A stretch of DNA of 64,000 nucleotides. Origin: Edaphochlamys debaryana (taxonomy: Eukaryota; Chlorophyta; Chlorophyceae; Chlamydomonadales). Of the stretch, positions 47,313 through 62,636 are shown in pieces (position 1 is the stretch's first letter; each line of letters begins with the position of its first letter). The notes below the pieces were generated by a model that was given only the letters and a program-made list of their open reading frames with translations, was not told the origin of the DNA and did no database searches. The stretch spans positions 124,001 through 188,000 of the forward strand of contig JAEHOE010000176.1 of the NCBI GenBank assembly GCA_016858145.1. The letters run 5' to 3'. The translations under genes were made by a program, and so were the position numbers.

Positions 47313-50002
47313 CTAGTGGCCCCGCTTCTTGGTGCCCCTGAACCAGGTGTCTATCTTATCCCGCTCCACGCGGGTGATGGGACCGAAGTCCATGTTCCGC
47401 AGTCCGGGCAGGTGGGCCACCACCCACGACTGAGGGGGGGGGCCGCGGTAGGGGGGGAGGGAGGGGGAGGGAGGTGATTAGGGGTTACGGGAAGGTCGCT
47501 TGGTGGAGGGTGCAGGGCGCGAAAGAAGGGGGCAGGTGGCGGCGTGAGCGAGTCCGCGGTCCGGGGGCTTCGCGGGTGCGCTCCGATTTTCCGAGGCCCT
47601 ATCCGAGACGGTGACGAGGGTAAGCGCCGCAAGCCCAGACACAGACAGGCCGGCTTCTCCCCACCCCCGCTAGCCCCCTCATTCGTGTATGTGACACGGC
47701 GTGCCGCCCCTCCGCCGCCGCCGGACCCCGACCCACCTTGTAGTTCTTGGTCTCCGCGATTGGGTTGCCGTGCAGCGTGAGCTTGGTCAGGCGGGGCAGG
47801 CCCTGCAGCTTGAGTACGTCGTTGATGTTGGAGATCTGGTTGCCGTGGTAGTACAGCACCTGACAGGGGAGGAGGGGGAGGGAGGGGGGGCGGAGGCGAA
47901 GGGGAGGGTAAGGGCGGGCAGGGGGTGAAGGAAGGGGACAAAGGACTGCAGCACGCGTGTTGGAGGAGGGGCTGGCGGCTGCGCACGGCCAATGGGCACT
48001 GCGGAGTGTTGGCAAGGGGCTGGAGGCTGCACACACAGTGCACGTTCATTGCCCTGGCAGGCGGAGGACGGCGTCACCAGCGGCCCCTGTGCGCCTACCC
48101 AGGCGCCACAGCGGTGCAGCCAACGCCTGCAGCTGCCCTCATCCGCCGTTCGCCAACTCCGCGGACTTGACCGCTGCGGTCCAACCCGCACTCGGCCCGC
48201 CCCCAACCCCGGAAGGCACCCAGGCACCCCGCCCGCCTCCCAAGGCCCCTCCAGCCCCCCCCAGCCCCAGCCCCCCTCCTCCCCAAACTGCCCAAGCCCC
48301 ACCTGCAGCGAGGGGAACTCGAGCACTGCGTCCTCAATACCCGCCAGCTGGTTGGAGGACACGTCCTGGGGGTTGGCGGTTGGGGGTTGGGGGTTGGGGG
48401 TTGGGAGTTGAGGGGTGAGTAGGAGCGCGGGGGTGGGGTGGGTGGGTCGGGAGTCGGGGCCGAAGGCAACGAGACTAGGCCCGGACGGAGCCCCCTTTCC
48501 CCCCGAGTCCGGCAACCCCAAATGCCGCCTCCTCCACCCCCGCTCACCCCACTCGGCCGTACGCCACCAAAGCACCCGTCTCATCACCCCACCACCCGCG
48601 CCTCATTACCCCCGGCATCCACCAGCCACACCCCACTCCCCACACCCCCTCAAGCACGCCCCGGCACCCCCCCCCCAACACCCACCCCCAACCCCCGCCC
48701 ACAGCCCCCACTCCCCCCCCCAGGAACCCACCCACCAGCCACACCAGCTGCCGCGGGTCGTCCAGCACGTGCCGCATCACCCGCCCCAGCCCCACGAGCG
48801 ACAGCAGGTGGTTGTTGCACAGCCGCAGGGAGTTGCTGTTGAGCTTGGCGCCCAGAGCCTTGCCGGGGGAGCCACCGCCGGGGCTGCCGGGGCCGCCGGC
48901 CCCCGGGGACCTGCCGGGGCCCGACCCGGGCCCGGCTCCCTGGGGCGAGCCCAGGGGGTTGTGGGAGGGGGCCCGGCCCAGGGGATCCAGATCCCGGTCC
49001 TGGTCCTGGGCGTCCTGCTCCTGGGGGAGTTGAGGCGGGTTAGAGGGGGTTGAGGGGGTTGAGGGGGGTCGGACGATTGGGGTAAAGGGTGGGGCTAGGT
49101 TGAGGGGTCCGGGTTTGGGGATAGGGGAGGGGCTGGCGCGGAGTGCTGCTGGTCGGGGAGCAGAGGGAGAGCGGGAGGGGACTGCAGGCGATGTGGGTTG
49201 GCAGCGTGGCAGCCGATGGCAACCAGCCTTGACACCTGCCCCTGGACTCTTGCCCACTTCAAGGCCTCCACTACACATTTGCCCCCCATCCGCCGCTCTC
49301 GTCCCTCGTCGACCACGCCTCCTGCTGTATCAAACACTCCCCCCCCCTCCACCTCCTTGCCCTGCCCGTGCCCCCTCCGTCCGACCTACAGTTCGTCAGC
49401 GACCGTCACCCCCCCGGCCCCCCCGGCCCTTCCCCACCCCTGCTGCCGCTTTGTCGTCATCTTAACCCCTCTCCTCCCCCCCTGCGCCCTGCCTGTGCCG
49501 CCAGGTGCTCCAGGTAGTCGAGCGGGTTCTGGTCGGGCGGGAGCGCGGGCCGCCGGGCGGTGCCGCTGAAGGGCTCCACGGACACAAGGTCTGGCGGGGG
49601 TGGGGAGCGGTGGGAGGGAGGGGGCGGGAGGGTTGGAGGATGCCGTTGGGAAGGCGGGGTGGGGTGGGGGCAACAGAAGGACGAGGGGGCCGGGGCTCCT
49701 GCCCAGAGGGTGGGTGCAGCAAAGCAGGTGCCGGGGAGTGGCACACCGGGCCGAAGGCTGGGCAGCCGCGGGCAAGGAGCAGCGCGTGCAGAGCATGCTC
49801 ACCAATGACGGTCTTCAAGTCTTTAAAGGAGTAGTCCACGGGGGGGCCAGCTGCGAGCTGCTTCTGCTCCGCTAAGGACTGCGGGGGCGGCAGGCAGAGT
49901 GGGCGGCGTGGGTTCGAGACCGGTGTGCGGAGGCCCCGCGACGCCCGCGTGCTGCAGTACCCTTATTTTCGGTCAAAATGCTGCCACACCTGTGTTAGCC
50001 AT
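47313..50002 (-). CDS. LRRC51: leucine-rich repeat protein LRRC51
   Basis: Exons: 50002-49988 (tentative), 49878-49803, 49590-49493, 49020-48736, 48365-48303, 47859-47737, 47429-47313; about 258 aa. The opening PPVDYSFKDLKTVIGDLVSVEPFSG matches the start of animal LRRC51. Then come LRRs: NSNSLRLCNNHLLSLVGLGRV, VWLDVSSNQLAGIEDAVLEF, VLYYHGNQISNINDVLKLQGLPRLTKLTLHGNPI; and an LRR cap (LPGLRNMDFGPITRVERDK). Exon 4 has a Gly/Pro/Ser-rich insert absent from the 192-aa human protein. Exon 1 (MANTG) is uncertain because its donor is weak. The third intron must start with GC (CAG|GCAGGG) to keep frame. LRRC51 is conserved in organisms with cilia, so a ciliary role is likely by family. Confidence 0.88.
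49491..49493 (-). other. GC-AG intron donor in LRRC51
   Basis: After ...HLAAQ the sequence is CAG|GCAGGG. The next GT donor downstream gives the wrong phase for the following exon. The GC donor joins in phase 0 to EQDAQDQD. Confidence 0.7.
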
Positions 50003-50616
50003 GCTGCTCGTTCCGTTCTATGGCTTGGCGACGAATGCGATGGCCCAGAGGCGAGTTGCCCCCCGCTCCCGCTATGAGAGTGAGACGAGGCGTCACCGCC
50101 CATGCTGGTAGGCATGGCTGCGGTTGGGCGGGGCCCGCCCGAGAGCTGGCGGGGTCGCCAAATGTATGAATGTGGTCGAAGTGTTCCCGGAGTGGCCAAA
50201 CTACGCCGCAGCCGCAGTTGTAATACAAGCTTAAGTTGATGTAGGTTCAGGTATAGGGGTGCCCTATGGCTTTCAGGAAGGCGGAACCCTGGCTTAACTC
50301 GGTGCAAGCTGAGCAACTTAGGTGATGACTCTCTTGAACAGCGAGGTGCGCTGCGATGCGGTTTATCGTGCAATGCGCTTGGCTCGGGCTGTCTGGGTGG
50401 CGAGTGCGGGTTGCCAAGATCGCGAAAGGGCGCCACTCGGCGAACGGCGAGCTCCATCACCTCTCTCCATCGCCCTCTGCAGTGCAGCTTCTATACACAT
50501 AGGTGCCCCAACGCGCCCATCCAGTCCCGCAGCGAGCGCCTCGCGCCAGACGTCCCATTTCCGAGACGTCCTTGTGCCCATACCCCAAGTGCCCTTGCCC
50601 AGTGCCCAGTAACAAG
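50003..50616. promoter_or_regulatory. divergent promoter region, LRRC51 / unknown gene
   Basis: About 610 bp between LRRC51 (-) and the 261-aa protein gene (+). No clear TATA box and no supportable exon. Confidence 0.5.
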
Positions 50617-51920
50617 ATGGGCATCGTTCCTATGACGCTAGGTAACATCAGCAAGCCGCTCGAGCGCACCTACAAAGTCTGCCGAACGGGGCTTGCAGTG
50701 CGGGGTGCCGCACTCGGACACTCCGCCTTCGGCATTTTCGACGCGCTCTTTGGCTACACGCTTGACGTTAAGGGCGCGGTCAGTCTGCAAGGCCGCGATG
50801 CTGGGGCGTGCCGACCGGGCCGGGTGTTGCGGGCGCAACCGCTCCCAGGCCCCCCCCTCGGGTGCAGTGACATCGCCCCTGGCCGCAGCCGTGACAGCTG
50901 CTTGATACCGCCCTCTCTGAGTAGCTTGCTTGCCCTCGCAGGTCCGCATCTCGCTGTCCTGGCTGGCCATCAAGTTCGTGCACGGAAAGGTGGGGCAGCC
51001 GAAGGCCTGCAGGAGAGGACAGCGAGGCAGCCCGGGCCTTGCTAGCGCGTCGAGCCACGAAGCCAGAACCCGCGGGCTCACTACTCTGGGCCGTTCCTGG
51101 GGCCTCCAGTGACCCGCCGTCCGACCGGCGTGAGCTGGCCTTGCAGGTCTTCTCCTTCACCTCCCCGCCGTCCCCCACCGCCACCTCTGCCCACCTCCAA
51201 CGCTCTACCCCCCATAACCACCACCCTGCCTCCCCCAGCACGCCGCCAACAACTCATAAGCCACTCCCACCCCCACCAGCACACACTCTCCCCCACCCCA
51301 CCCTACCCCACCCCACCCCACCCCGCCATCCCCCACCCGCCCAGATCCGCACCTCCAAGCTGGCCGGCAAGACCCACGCCTTCCTCGACGACCACCGCCC
51401 CGCCAAGCCCAACTCGGGCGACCCCGACACAGCCCTGGCCGCGGACCTGGACGCCCTGCTGACCGCCACCGGCCCCCTCTCCCGCTCCCCATCCACCGCC
51501 GGCGCGCCTCCCTCCGCCACCCCCGCCGCCGCCCCCGCCTCCACCGGCCCCGCCACCATGGCGCGCGCCTCCAGCGGCGGCCTGCCGCGCTCCGCCTCCT
51601 TCGCCCGGCCCGTGCCCCCAAAGGTCGACCCCATGATCCGCGCGGGCCTGCTCTTCCTCCGCGACGCGCTGGCTCGCCTGGCTTCGGGAGAAGCCGAAGC
51701 GGCGCGGCGCTTCATGGACAAGGCGGGTCACCTGGACGTGCGGTCGGCGCTGCTGGCCTTCTATTCGACGCCGTCCAGCCGTCGCCTGGCGGACGCGCTG
51801 GCGGGCAGGGGCCCCAGGGAGAACCGCGACGGCGTGGGCCGGCAGCGGCTGCTGGACCGGGTGTATGCGGACCTGCGCGTGGCGCTGCGGAACGATGCGC
51901 TCAACATGTTTGTGTGGTGA
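50617..51920 (+). CDS. hypothetical protein, 261 aa
   Basis: Three exons: 50617-50778, 50942-50989 (48 nt), 51345-51920. ATG 50617 (MGIVPMTLGNISKPLERTY) opens the frame; phases close at TGA 51920. I do not recognise it. Residues 1-70 are hydrophobic to amphipathic (FGIFDALFGYTLDV, ISLSWLAIKFV), perhaps membrane-attached. Residues 100-150 are Ser/Pro/Ala-rich. The C-terminal 100 residues are predicted helical and charged (RAGLLFLRDALARL, SALLAFYSTPSSRRLADAL, DRVYADLRVALRNDALNMFVW). TGTAA at 52463-52467 fits the 3' end. Exon 1 is the least certain part, since intron retention would also leave the frame open. Confidence 0.6.
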
Positions 51921-53579
51921 GGGGGTGGTGAGGGGGTGGTGAGGGGGGGCGGTTTGTGTTGGGGAGGGGATGGAGGGTGTGGCAAGGCAGGGGCCGGAGT
52001 GAGGGCCTGGCGGGTGCAGGGCAGGCAAGGAAGGCCTGCCTCGGGTGTGCAGCTGCACTCCCACGCGATTATGCTTGTATGGTGAGGGAGAGACTTGAGG
52101 GGTGTGCGCCTCGTCGTCGGGTCTTCTGTGGGCCCTGTAGCCCCTGTGGTGAGGGTTTGCTGATGGGACATTGCCTCCAGACGATTAGCTCGGAGCAGAG
52201 AGAGTACGTGCATCTCTGTGGGGGTGGCCAGGCAGGAGAAGGTCCCCACGGAGCCTCCTGCGGTCACTTGTTGTGTAGTGGCCCGATGAGGGGTGGACTG
52301 GTGGCTTCCTGGGGCTTGCTATGGCCTCTCATTTGTGTGGGGCAGGGTTGCGGGGTGCTTCAGGCCTCCCGCAGGCGGGTGGGCAGAGGGCGTTGATATG
52401 TGCGGGGCAAGGCCCACTCGTGTGAACAACGAGCGGCAGGAGGGATAGGACGCTTGTCGCCTTGTAAGGATGTCGCTTACCCCTTGTAGGGTGGGCGATG
52501 CGGACCGTTAAACGAAGGGCGGATGTGGGCGCCTTGGTGATGTATGTGTGGCTGCTAATCTTGTCGTGCTGTGGTATAAGCGGCGCGTGCGTACGCTGTA
52601 GGCATGTGGCTCCGGCGCTGTACGATCATGCTGTACAATCATGTGATGTGTGTGGGGTGGGCTGGGTTGTGATGATGGCCGTGACATCAGGGTTGTGATG
52701 TGTTGGATGGGCACATCTGCGAAGCTTCGTTGGAAGGGAGGTTGCTATACGGCGGGGACGGTGACTGAGGGAAACCCGCCTTCGTGTTGGCTAGCACACG
52801 TTGGATGATGCGTTGGAAAGGGACGTTGCTGTGAGACGGTTGAGGGAGGGAGGAGCAGGCTTCGAGTATCAGTTGCTGCTACTGATACGGCGTCGTGGTG
52901 AAATGCGTTCATTTGTGAAGATAGCTTGGTCATTACTGATTGGCGGGCGCGGGTGTTTCGCGAGCTTTGCACGGGGGGCTGCAGACGTGAGGTAGGAGGA
53001 GTGGAGTGGAAGAAGTTCGAGGGGTTGCGCCCGGTATCAGGATGCACGTGAGACTGGGGCTCAAGGAGGCCGGGCAGGAGGGTGCTGCACTGCAGTTGTG
53101 GTGAGTGCTGCTAGGTTGGTAGGCTGGCGAGTGAAGGCCGGAGGGTTGCATGCAGAGGCACGGCGAGTGACGCTGAGCAGACTGAGCCAGATTGAATGCA
53201 CAACGCCGTTGGGTCGGTACGGATCCCAGGCAGTACGAGCTGTAGTACACCGCCTCGGCATCCCGAAGTGCAGCAGTCGCTCTGGCAGCGGGTGGTGACC
53301 CACGATTATGGCGGGTTCTGTCGGGGGTTGCGGGAGGAGCTGGAGCGGTGCGGCTCGTGGACTGACTCGAGCGCGATGAGAGGACCTTTCAGCGCCGTAC
53401 CTTGGAGCCTCTTGCTACAGCGCGCCGCGCGCTCCCCGCACCACAGCCACCACAGCCGCTCACCCCGTTTCACTGCCTCCGCGCCAACGGCCTGAAAGCC
53501 ATCCGCCCCCACACGTCTTGACCTGCGGCCGGCGAGCGCCAACGCAGCTGCGGCCTCTACACACCACCCGGCCCCCGCC
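51921..53579. other. intergenic region with short diverged repeats
   Basis: Holds the 3' UTR of the preceding gene (TGTAA at 52463) and the promoter of the FAS1 gene. CTGTACGATCATG and CTGTACAATCATG lie side by side at about 52618-52643. Related GTTGGAAGGGAGGTTGCT / GTTGGAAAGGGACGTTGCT segments sit near 52729 and 52814. GC content drops here. No exon is supported. Confidence 0.5.
52463..52467 (+). terminator. TGTAA polyadenylation signal (261-aa protein gene)
   Basis: Plus-strand TGTAA, 543 nt after the stop codon at 51920. Confidence 0.55.
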
Positions 53580-56398
53580 ATGCCCCCGCCGCGCCAAGCC
53601 GCGCCCAACCCCGCGGCGCACCTAGGCCGCCTGGTGGCGGGGCTCCTGCTGCTGCTGGGGGGCTTCGGAGCTGCCAGGGCGCAGAACGCAACGGCACCTG
53701 CGGCCCCCGCCGCCGCCCCCACTCGTGCCACACCTTCCCCCGACGGTGCGGCTGGCTGAGGCTTCCTCTGAACTCGGCGTTGTCTTCGCGAGTGGTGCGA
53801 AGCGTTTGTGTTTGGGACCCACCGCGGCCCTGCCCACCCAACGGCGCTTACCCCCTTCCCCCGCCCCGCTCCTCGTCTCCATGCATCCGCCCCTGCACCT
53901 CCACATGCCCATGCGCAGGAGTGGACGAGACGTTCCGCTGCGACGGCACCTCGGTGCTGTCAGTGGCCATGATGCAGCCGCAGCTGAGCACCTTCGTGCA
54001 GGCGAGCGGGGGAGAGAGCGGACCGGGGTTACGTGAGGGGCGAACCGCTGGGGGCACACTCGAAGAGCTGGAAGGCCGTGAGGCAGCCGGCATAGGAGCA
54101 GTGAGGCTACGTGCGGGTCGGCACGATCGATGGGGGTTGTGGAGATGTGGACACTCGAAGAGCTGGAAGGCTGTAAGGGAGCCGGCGTCTGAGCATCACC
54201 CCCGCCCCAACGCCCCGCCCCGTCCTACCCCCGCCTCCCCCCATCCCGCAGGTCCTTCAGGCCGCCCAGCTGTCCGCCTGGCTCAACGGGGAGGTGCGCG
54301 TGCTGCCCGACAACTACACAGTCTTCGCTCCCACAGACAGGTACAGTGCTCTCACCCCCCCTCCCCCTGACGGCAGCAACATGAGAACCGACCGCCCCCG
54401 GTCTTTGCACAGCCACACGGACCGCCCCCCTGTCTGGGAGCATATGCCTCGTTCCCCTGACCGCTCAACGCTGGCCCTCCCACCCACCAACACAACGCAG
54501 CGCCTTTGCCAACTTCACCGCCGATGCGGGCATCAGCCCTCAGCAGCTGCTGGCCAGCCCCGCGCTGCCCGGCATCCTGCTCTACCACGTGCTGCCCTCG
54601 GTAGGGGGGTGTGAGCCGACCCGGGCAGAGCCGTGTGGGCTGAAGGAGACAGGGTTGTGGCTGCCCCTCACCAGAGCCCGCATCACGCTCACACACAGAC
54701 GCCTGCACCACCACATACCTACGGCCTCGCGTCTGATCCACGCTGCGCCGTGCCTGATCGCCCTTCTGACCCATCTTGATCGCCCTTCCGCGCCCCAGGC
54801 CGTGCCTCCCTCCAAGCTGCGCTCCACCCCCGTGCTGGACACCATGTGGGCAGGCCAGCCGGCGTACGTGCCGCAGCCCTTCCAGGCGAGCTGAGCCCCC
54901 CAAGGGGCAGGGAAGTGCACAGCACACGGGGTCAGGGCGGGGCCGTGTCGACCTCCGGTAGACCGGTATCGAACAAACTTGCCCTCTCCCTACCTCTCCC
55001 ACTACTACGGTCTCGGTCCGTCTGCAGGGCTCCGTCTCCGGAGGCTCGGGCACCGAGTCCCCCATCCGCAAGGTCATCCGCGTGTGCGGCTCGTTCCTCT
55101 ACCTCATCGCCTACCCCCTGCTCCCCACCACCAACCTGGCCGCCCTGCCGCCCTTCGCGCTCGCGAGCCCCAACGCCACCAAACCCGCGGCGTCAGTAGC
55201 CCCAGCCCCGGCCGCCGCGGGCCGCGTCCCCGCCCGTGCTGCCACTGCCGCCACCGCAGCCGCTACCGCAGCCGCCACCGCAGCCGCTGCTGCTCCCGCC
55301 GCTCCCGCGCCCCCGGCGTGTGACGCCAACTCCACGGCGCTGGACGAGCTGAAGCGCAACGCCACGCTGTCGCTCACCGCTCGGTGCGTCCCTGTTCCAG
55401 CTGCTTCCGGGGGGGCTCGAGGCTCTTCATGCCTGGCTTGGCCCTGCCCCCACGACCTCCGCCCCCCTGTATCCCCCATCTGCGCGTCTCAGGGCGGTGG
55501 AGGCGGCCCGGCTGTGGCCCGTCTTCTACAACACCTCCCACCCGCCCCTCACGCTGCTGGCCCCAACGGACGCGGCCTGGGCCGCCGCAGTGGGGCCGCT
55601 CAAGCTGCCCAGCGCTGAGGCGGTGCCGACGCTGGACCTGTGAGCAGGCCGGGGCTATCGGGGCTGAAGAAAGGTACAGGGGTTGAGACTTGACAGGAGG
55701 GCGTGGCTGCACATCTGCAAGCTGGCCCGCTAAGCACGGCCTGCAAGTTATCCTCGTCACCCTGCCCCACCCACCGACTGGACCCCTCGCTTAACTTCCT
55801 CCTTACCTCCCTTTCGCCCACCCCCCCGCCAGCCGCACCCTGCGCGCCCTGCTCCTGGCCCACACGCTCCCCCGCCGCCTCACGGCCGCGCAGCTGCGCC
55901 CGCAGCTCTACAGCACCCTGGGCGGGGCGGCCGCGGGGCCGGTGTTCGTGGAGGTCGCCCCGGGCGGCGCCGTGCTGCTGCAGACACCCACCACGGAGGC
56001 CAAGGCAGGGCCGGGGTGCAGGGGGGGGCGTTCCTGCATGCGAGGGTCGCGGCGGAGCGTGGGTTGGCGTGGGTTCCGAGCTGCGTACTGGTACCGCTTG
56101 GGCTGGGTTGGGCTGGGCTGGCCTGGGAGGATTACTGCTTCTCCTGGGCTGGTTTATGCCGCCTCTGGCCCCCCAATGATGTGCCGCTCTGGCCGGCCGT
56201 ATCGTGGTGTTGCGGCGACACACCCATCTGGCCCTGCCGTGCTGTGGCCGTCCCCCGCAGGTGGTGGCTACGGACCTTGGCTCCGCCTGCAACGCGGTCG
56301 TTCACGCCATCGACGCGGTGCTGCTGCCGCCCGGCCTGGCGCCGGCGCCAAGCGCCAACGCCACAGCAGCGGCGGCGAAAGGTGTGGTGCGGGACTGA
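53580..56398 (+). CDS. secreted protein with two fasciclin (FAS1) domains
   Basis: Nine exons: 53580-53745, 53919-54001, 54252-54340, 54501-54600, 54799-54885, 55028-55383, 55493-55639, 55833-56004, 56261-56398, giving 445 aa. A signal peptide (LVAGLLLLLGGFGAARA, cut before QN) is clear. FAS1-1 has LSTFVQVLQAAQLSAWLN, YTVFAPTDRAFANF-like, ILLYHVLPS and VIRVCGSFLYLI. FAS1-2 has LWPVFYNTSHPPLTLLAPTDAAWAA, LRALLLAHTLP and NAVVHAIDAVLLPP. An Ala/Pro/Thr-rich linker separates them, and several N-x-S/T sites are present. Three introns need GC donors (after 54001, 54885 and 56004) to give family-like joins. In volvocine algae FAS1 proteins act in cell adhesion and walls (algal-CAM type); no GPI signal is evident. 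Confidence 0.87.
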
Positions 56399-58041
56399 GG
56401 AATGGAGGGCAGGCTTGACGGCAGGAGGGGGAGGCCCAGGCGCCACGGGCGGGGGGAGGCAGCGTTCGGTGCGGATTTGAGGCAGTGGCAACTGGCAAGG
56501 TTAGGGGGGCAGAGGGGGGTTGAGGCGAGGGGTCTAGGCGTCGGACGGTCAGAGCAGGGCGTCAACCTTTATCGGGGATGCTTTCCGGAAAGACGAGTCC
56601 CTGGCGTGTCTTACCTTCCCTGTGTCCCCTCTCAGTCCCCGCAGCCGCTCAGACGCGGAAGATGTGAGCGTCCCTGGCGCCCGGCTTGCCTCTGCCACGC
56701 TGCGGGGGCATGCGTGGAGAGTCTTACCCTGGACGGAAGTTTGGGATGTATTGGCGTTGTATGGGCGCCCGTTGCAAGAGGATTGAGTACACACAACCGA
56801 TGACGTTATGAAGAGAGACACTCAATACGGAATCCTCTTTGGAGGGGGGCTGGAGGGTTGAGGACAGCCCTGTGTGGGTGGGTTGTAGGCATGCCGTGCA
56901 AGCCGTGAAGGCTTGCGAGCTTATTCGGGTGAAGGGACAAGGAGACGCTGACAGTGTCCCTTAGTGCTGTGGCCGACTGAGTTGACTTGAGTTGCTAGAC
57001 AACCTCAAGGAGGCGAAGGCGGAAGGAGTTCAAGTTGCTCAATCGTTGTTGCAAACGGACCCAGCGGTCCTCATACCAGCCACACACGCCGCTCGGCAGA
57101 GCGACCCTCACCATCAAGTCAGTTTCTCTTCTCAGAATTAGCAACATGTGCGATCACTGCACTCGGCGGGCTTGCCCGCCCCCCGCACTCACGCGCTAGC
57201 ATTACCGCCTTTATCTGCTCTGCCTGAAGCTTCAGTTCTCTCGGGCACGGGTCCTCGTCCCGACGGTCCCTCAAGCCCCCCCAACCTCCCACAAACCCCA
57301 ATGCACACCAAGCGCCGGCGCAGCCCGGCGCAACTCACGTCGGTAGCACTCCGCTAGTCAGGCACGCATCAGCACCAACAGCGCAACACACGCAACGCAT
57401 CACCACCAGATCTCAACACGCCAGATCTCGACACGCCATCCCCACAAGAATTCCGTACAGATAGCCGGCGGGCGTCGGACTTGCGCGCACCCTCCTCGCA
57501 CGAACCGTCCCCGTCCCCCGCTCAGCGCGTTGGTGCCTAGCCCGGCAAAGCGCTGGCCGGCACACACCCGCAAACTGCCGGGGTGAGGACCGACCGCCTA
57601 GAAGGGTGAAAAAGCGAAGCCCGGTCCACCTCCGCCGCAAGCGCGTTTCATAGCTACCTCCGAGGGGAGGGCGGGTCCGACCCCGCCCCCCTCGTCGAGC
57701 CCAGCAGCACTCTTCCCCCCCTGCGACTCCTCTCTCGCAGTGTCCCCCACGAGGCCAGCCCTGCGCGTCGCCCTGCTCGGGCCTCCGCTCCGGCGGCCGT
57801 TTCCACCGCTCGCCTCCACCTCAGCGTCCCCCTCCCCCCCCCATTCACCGGGCTCCCTCCAGGCTCCACTCCTGGCCGCTTCGCTCCCGGTCCTGAGTCT
57901 CCACCTCCAGCGCCACTCCTTGCTCGGCTCCGCGCCGCCGCCGCCTCCAGCCACGCCAAGCGCCAGTCCCGCAGCGTGCATGGGGTACTGAGGCCCAGAT
58001 CGGAGCGCCCGAGCAACCAACACCGCGAGCCCGCGAGCCGC
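56399..58041. other. convergent 3' region, FAS1 / PGI
   Basis: 1.6 kb between converging stops. I see no TGTAA in a fitting place and no conserved coding segment. Composition is less GC-rich at 56900-57200. Confidence 0.5.
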
Positions 58042-62581
<4,540 letters not shown>

Positions 62582-62630
62582 CGTCTTCTTGTTACTCGTC
62601 GAGGACTGCATGCAAAAGGGGTGCGCCTCC

Positions 62631-62636
62631 ATATAA
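62631..62636 (-). promoter_or_regulatory. TATA-like box of PGI gene
   Basis: Minus-strand TTATAT, about 50 nt upstream of ATG 62581. If it is the core promoter, transcription starts near 62600, which favours 62581 as the start codon. Confidence 0.45.

Noticed and set aside
48365..48420. Telomere-like GGGTTGG repeats in an LRRC51 intron
   Set aside because: The unit is not the TTTAGGG or TTTTAGGG plant/algal telomere repeat and the run is short; it is G-rich simple sequence.
53995..53996. GT donor after TTC in FAS1 exon 2
   Set aside because: It keeps phase, but the product loses two residues from the conserved first helix of FAS1. The GC donor at 54002 fits the family spacing better, though RNA evidence is needed.
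57598..58023. Minus-strand open frame just downstream of PGI
   Set aside because: Gly/Ala/Arg-rich low-complexity translation typical of GC-rich noncoding DNA, lying in the PGI 3' region.
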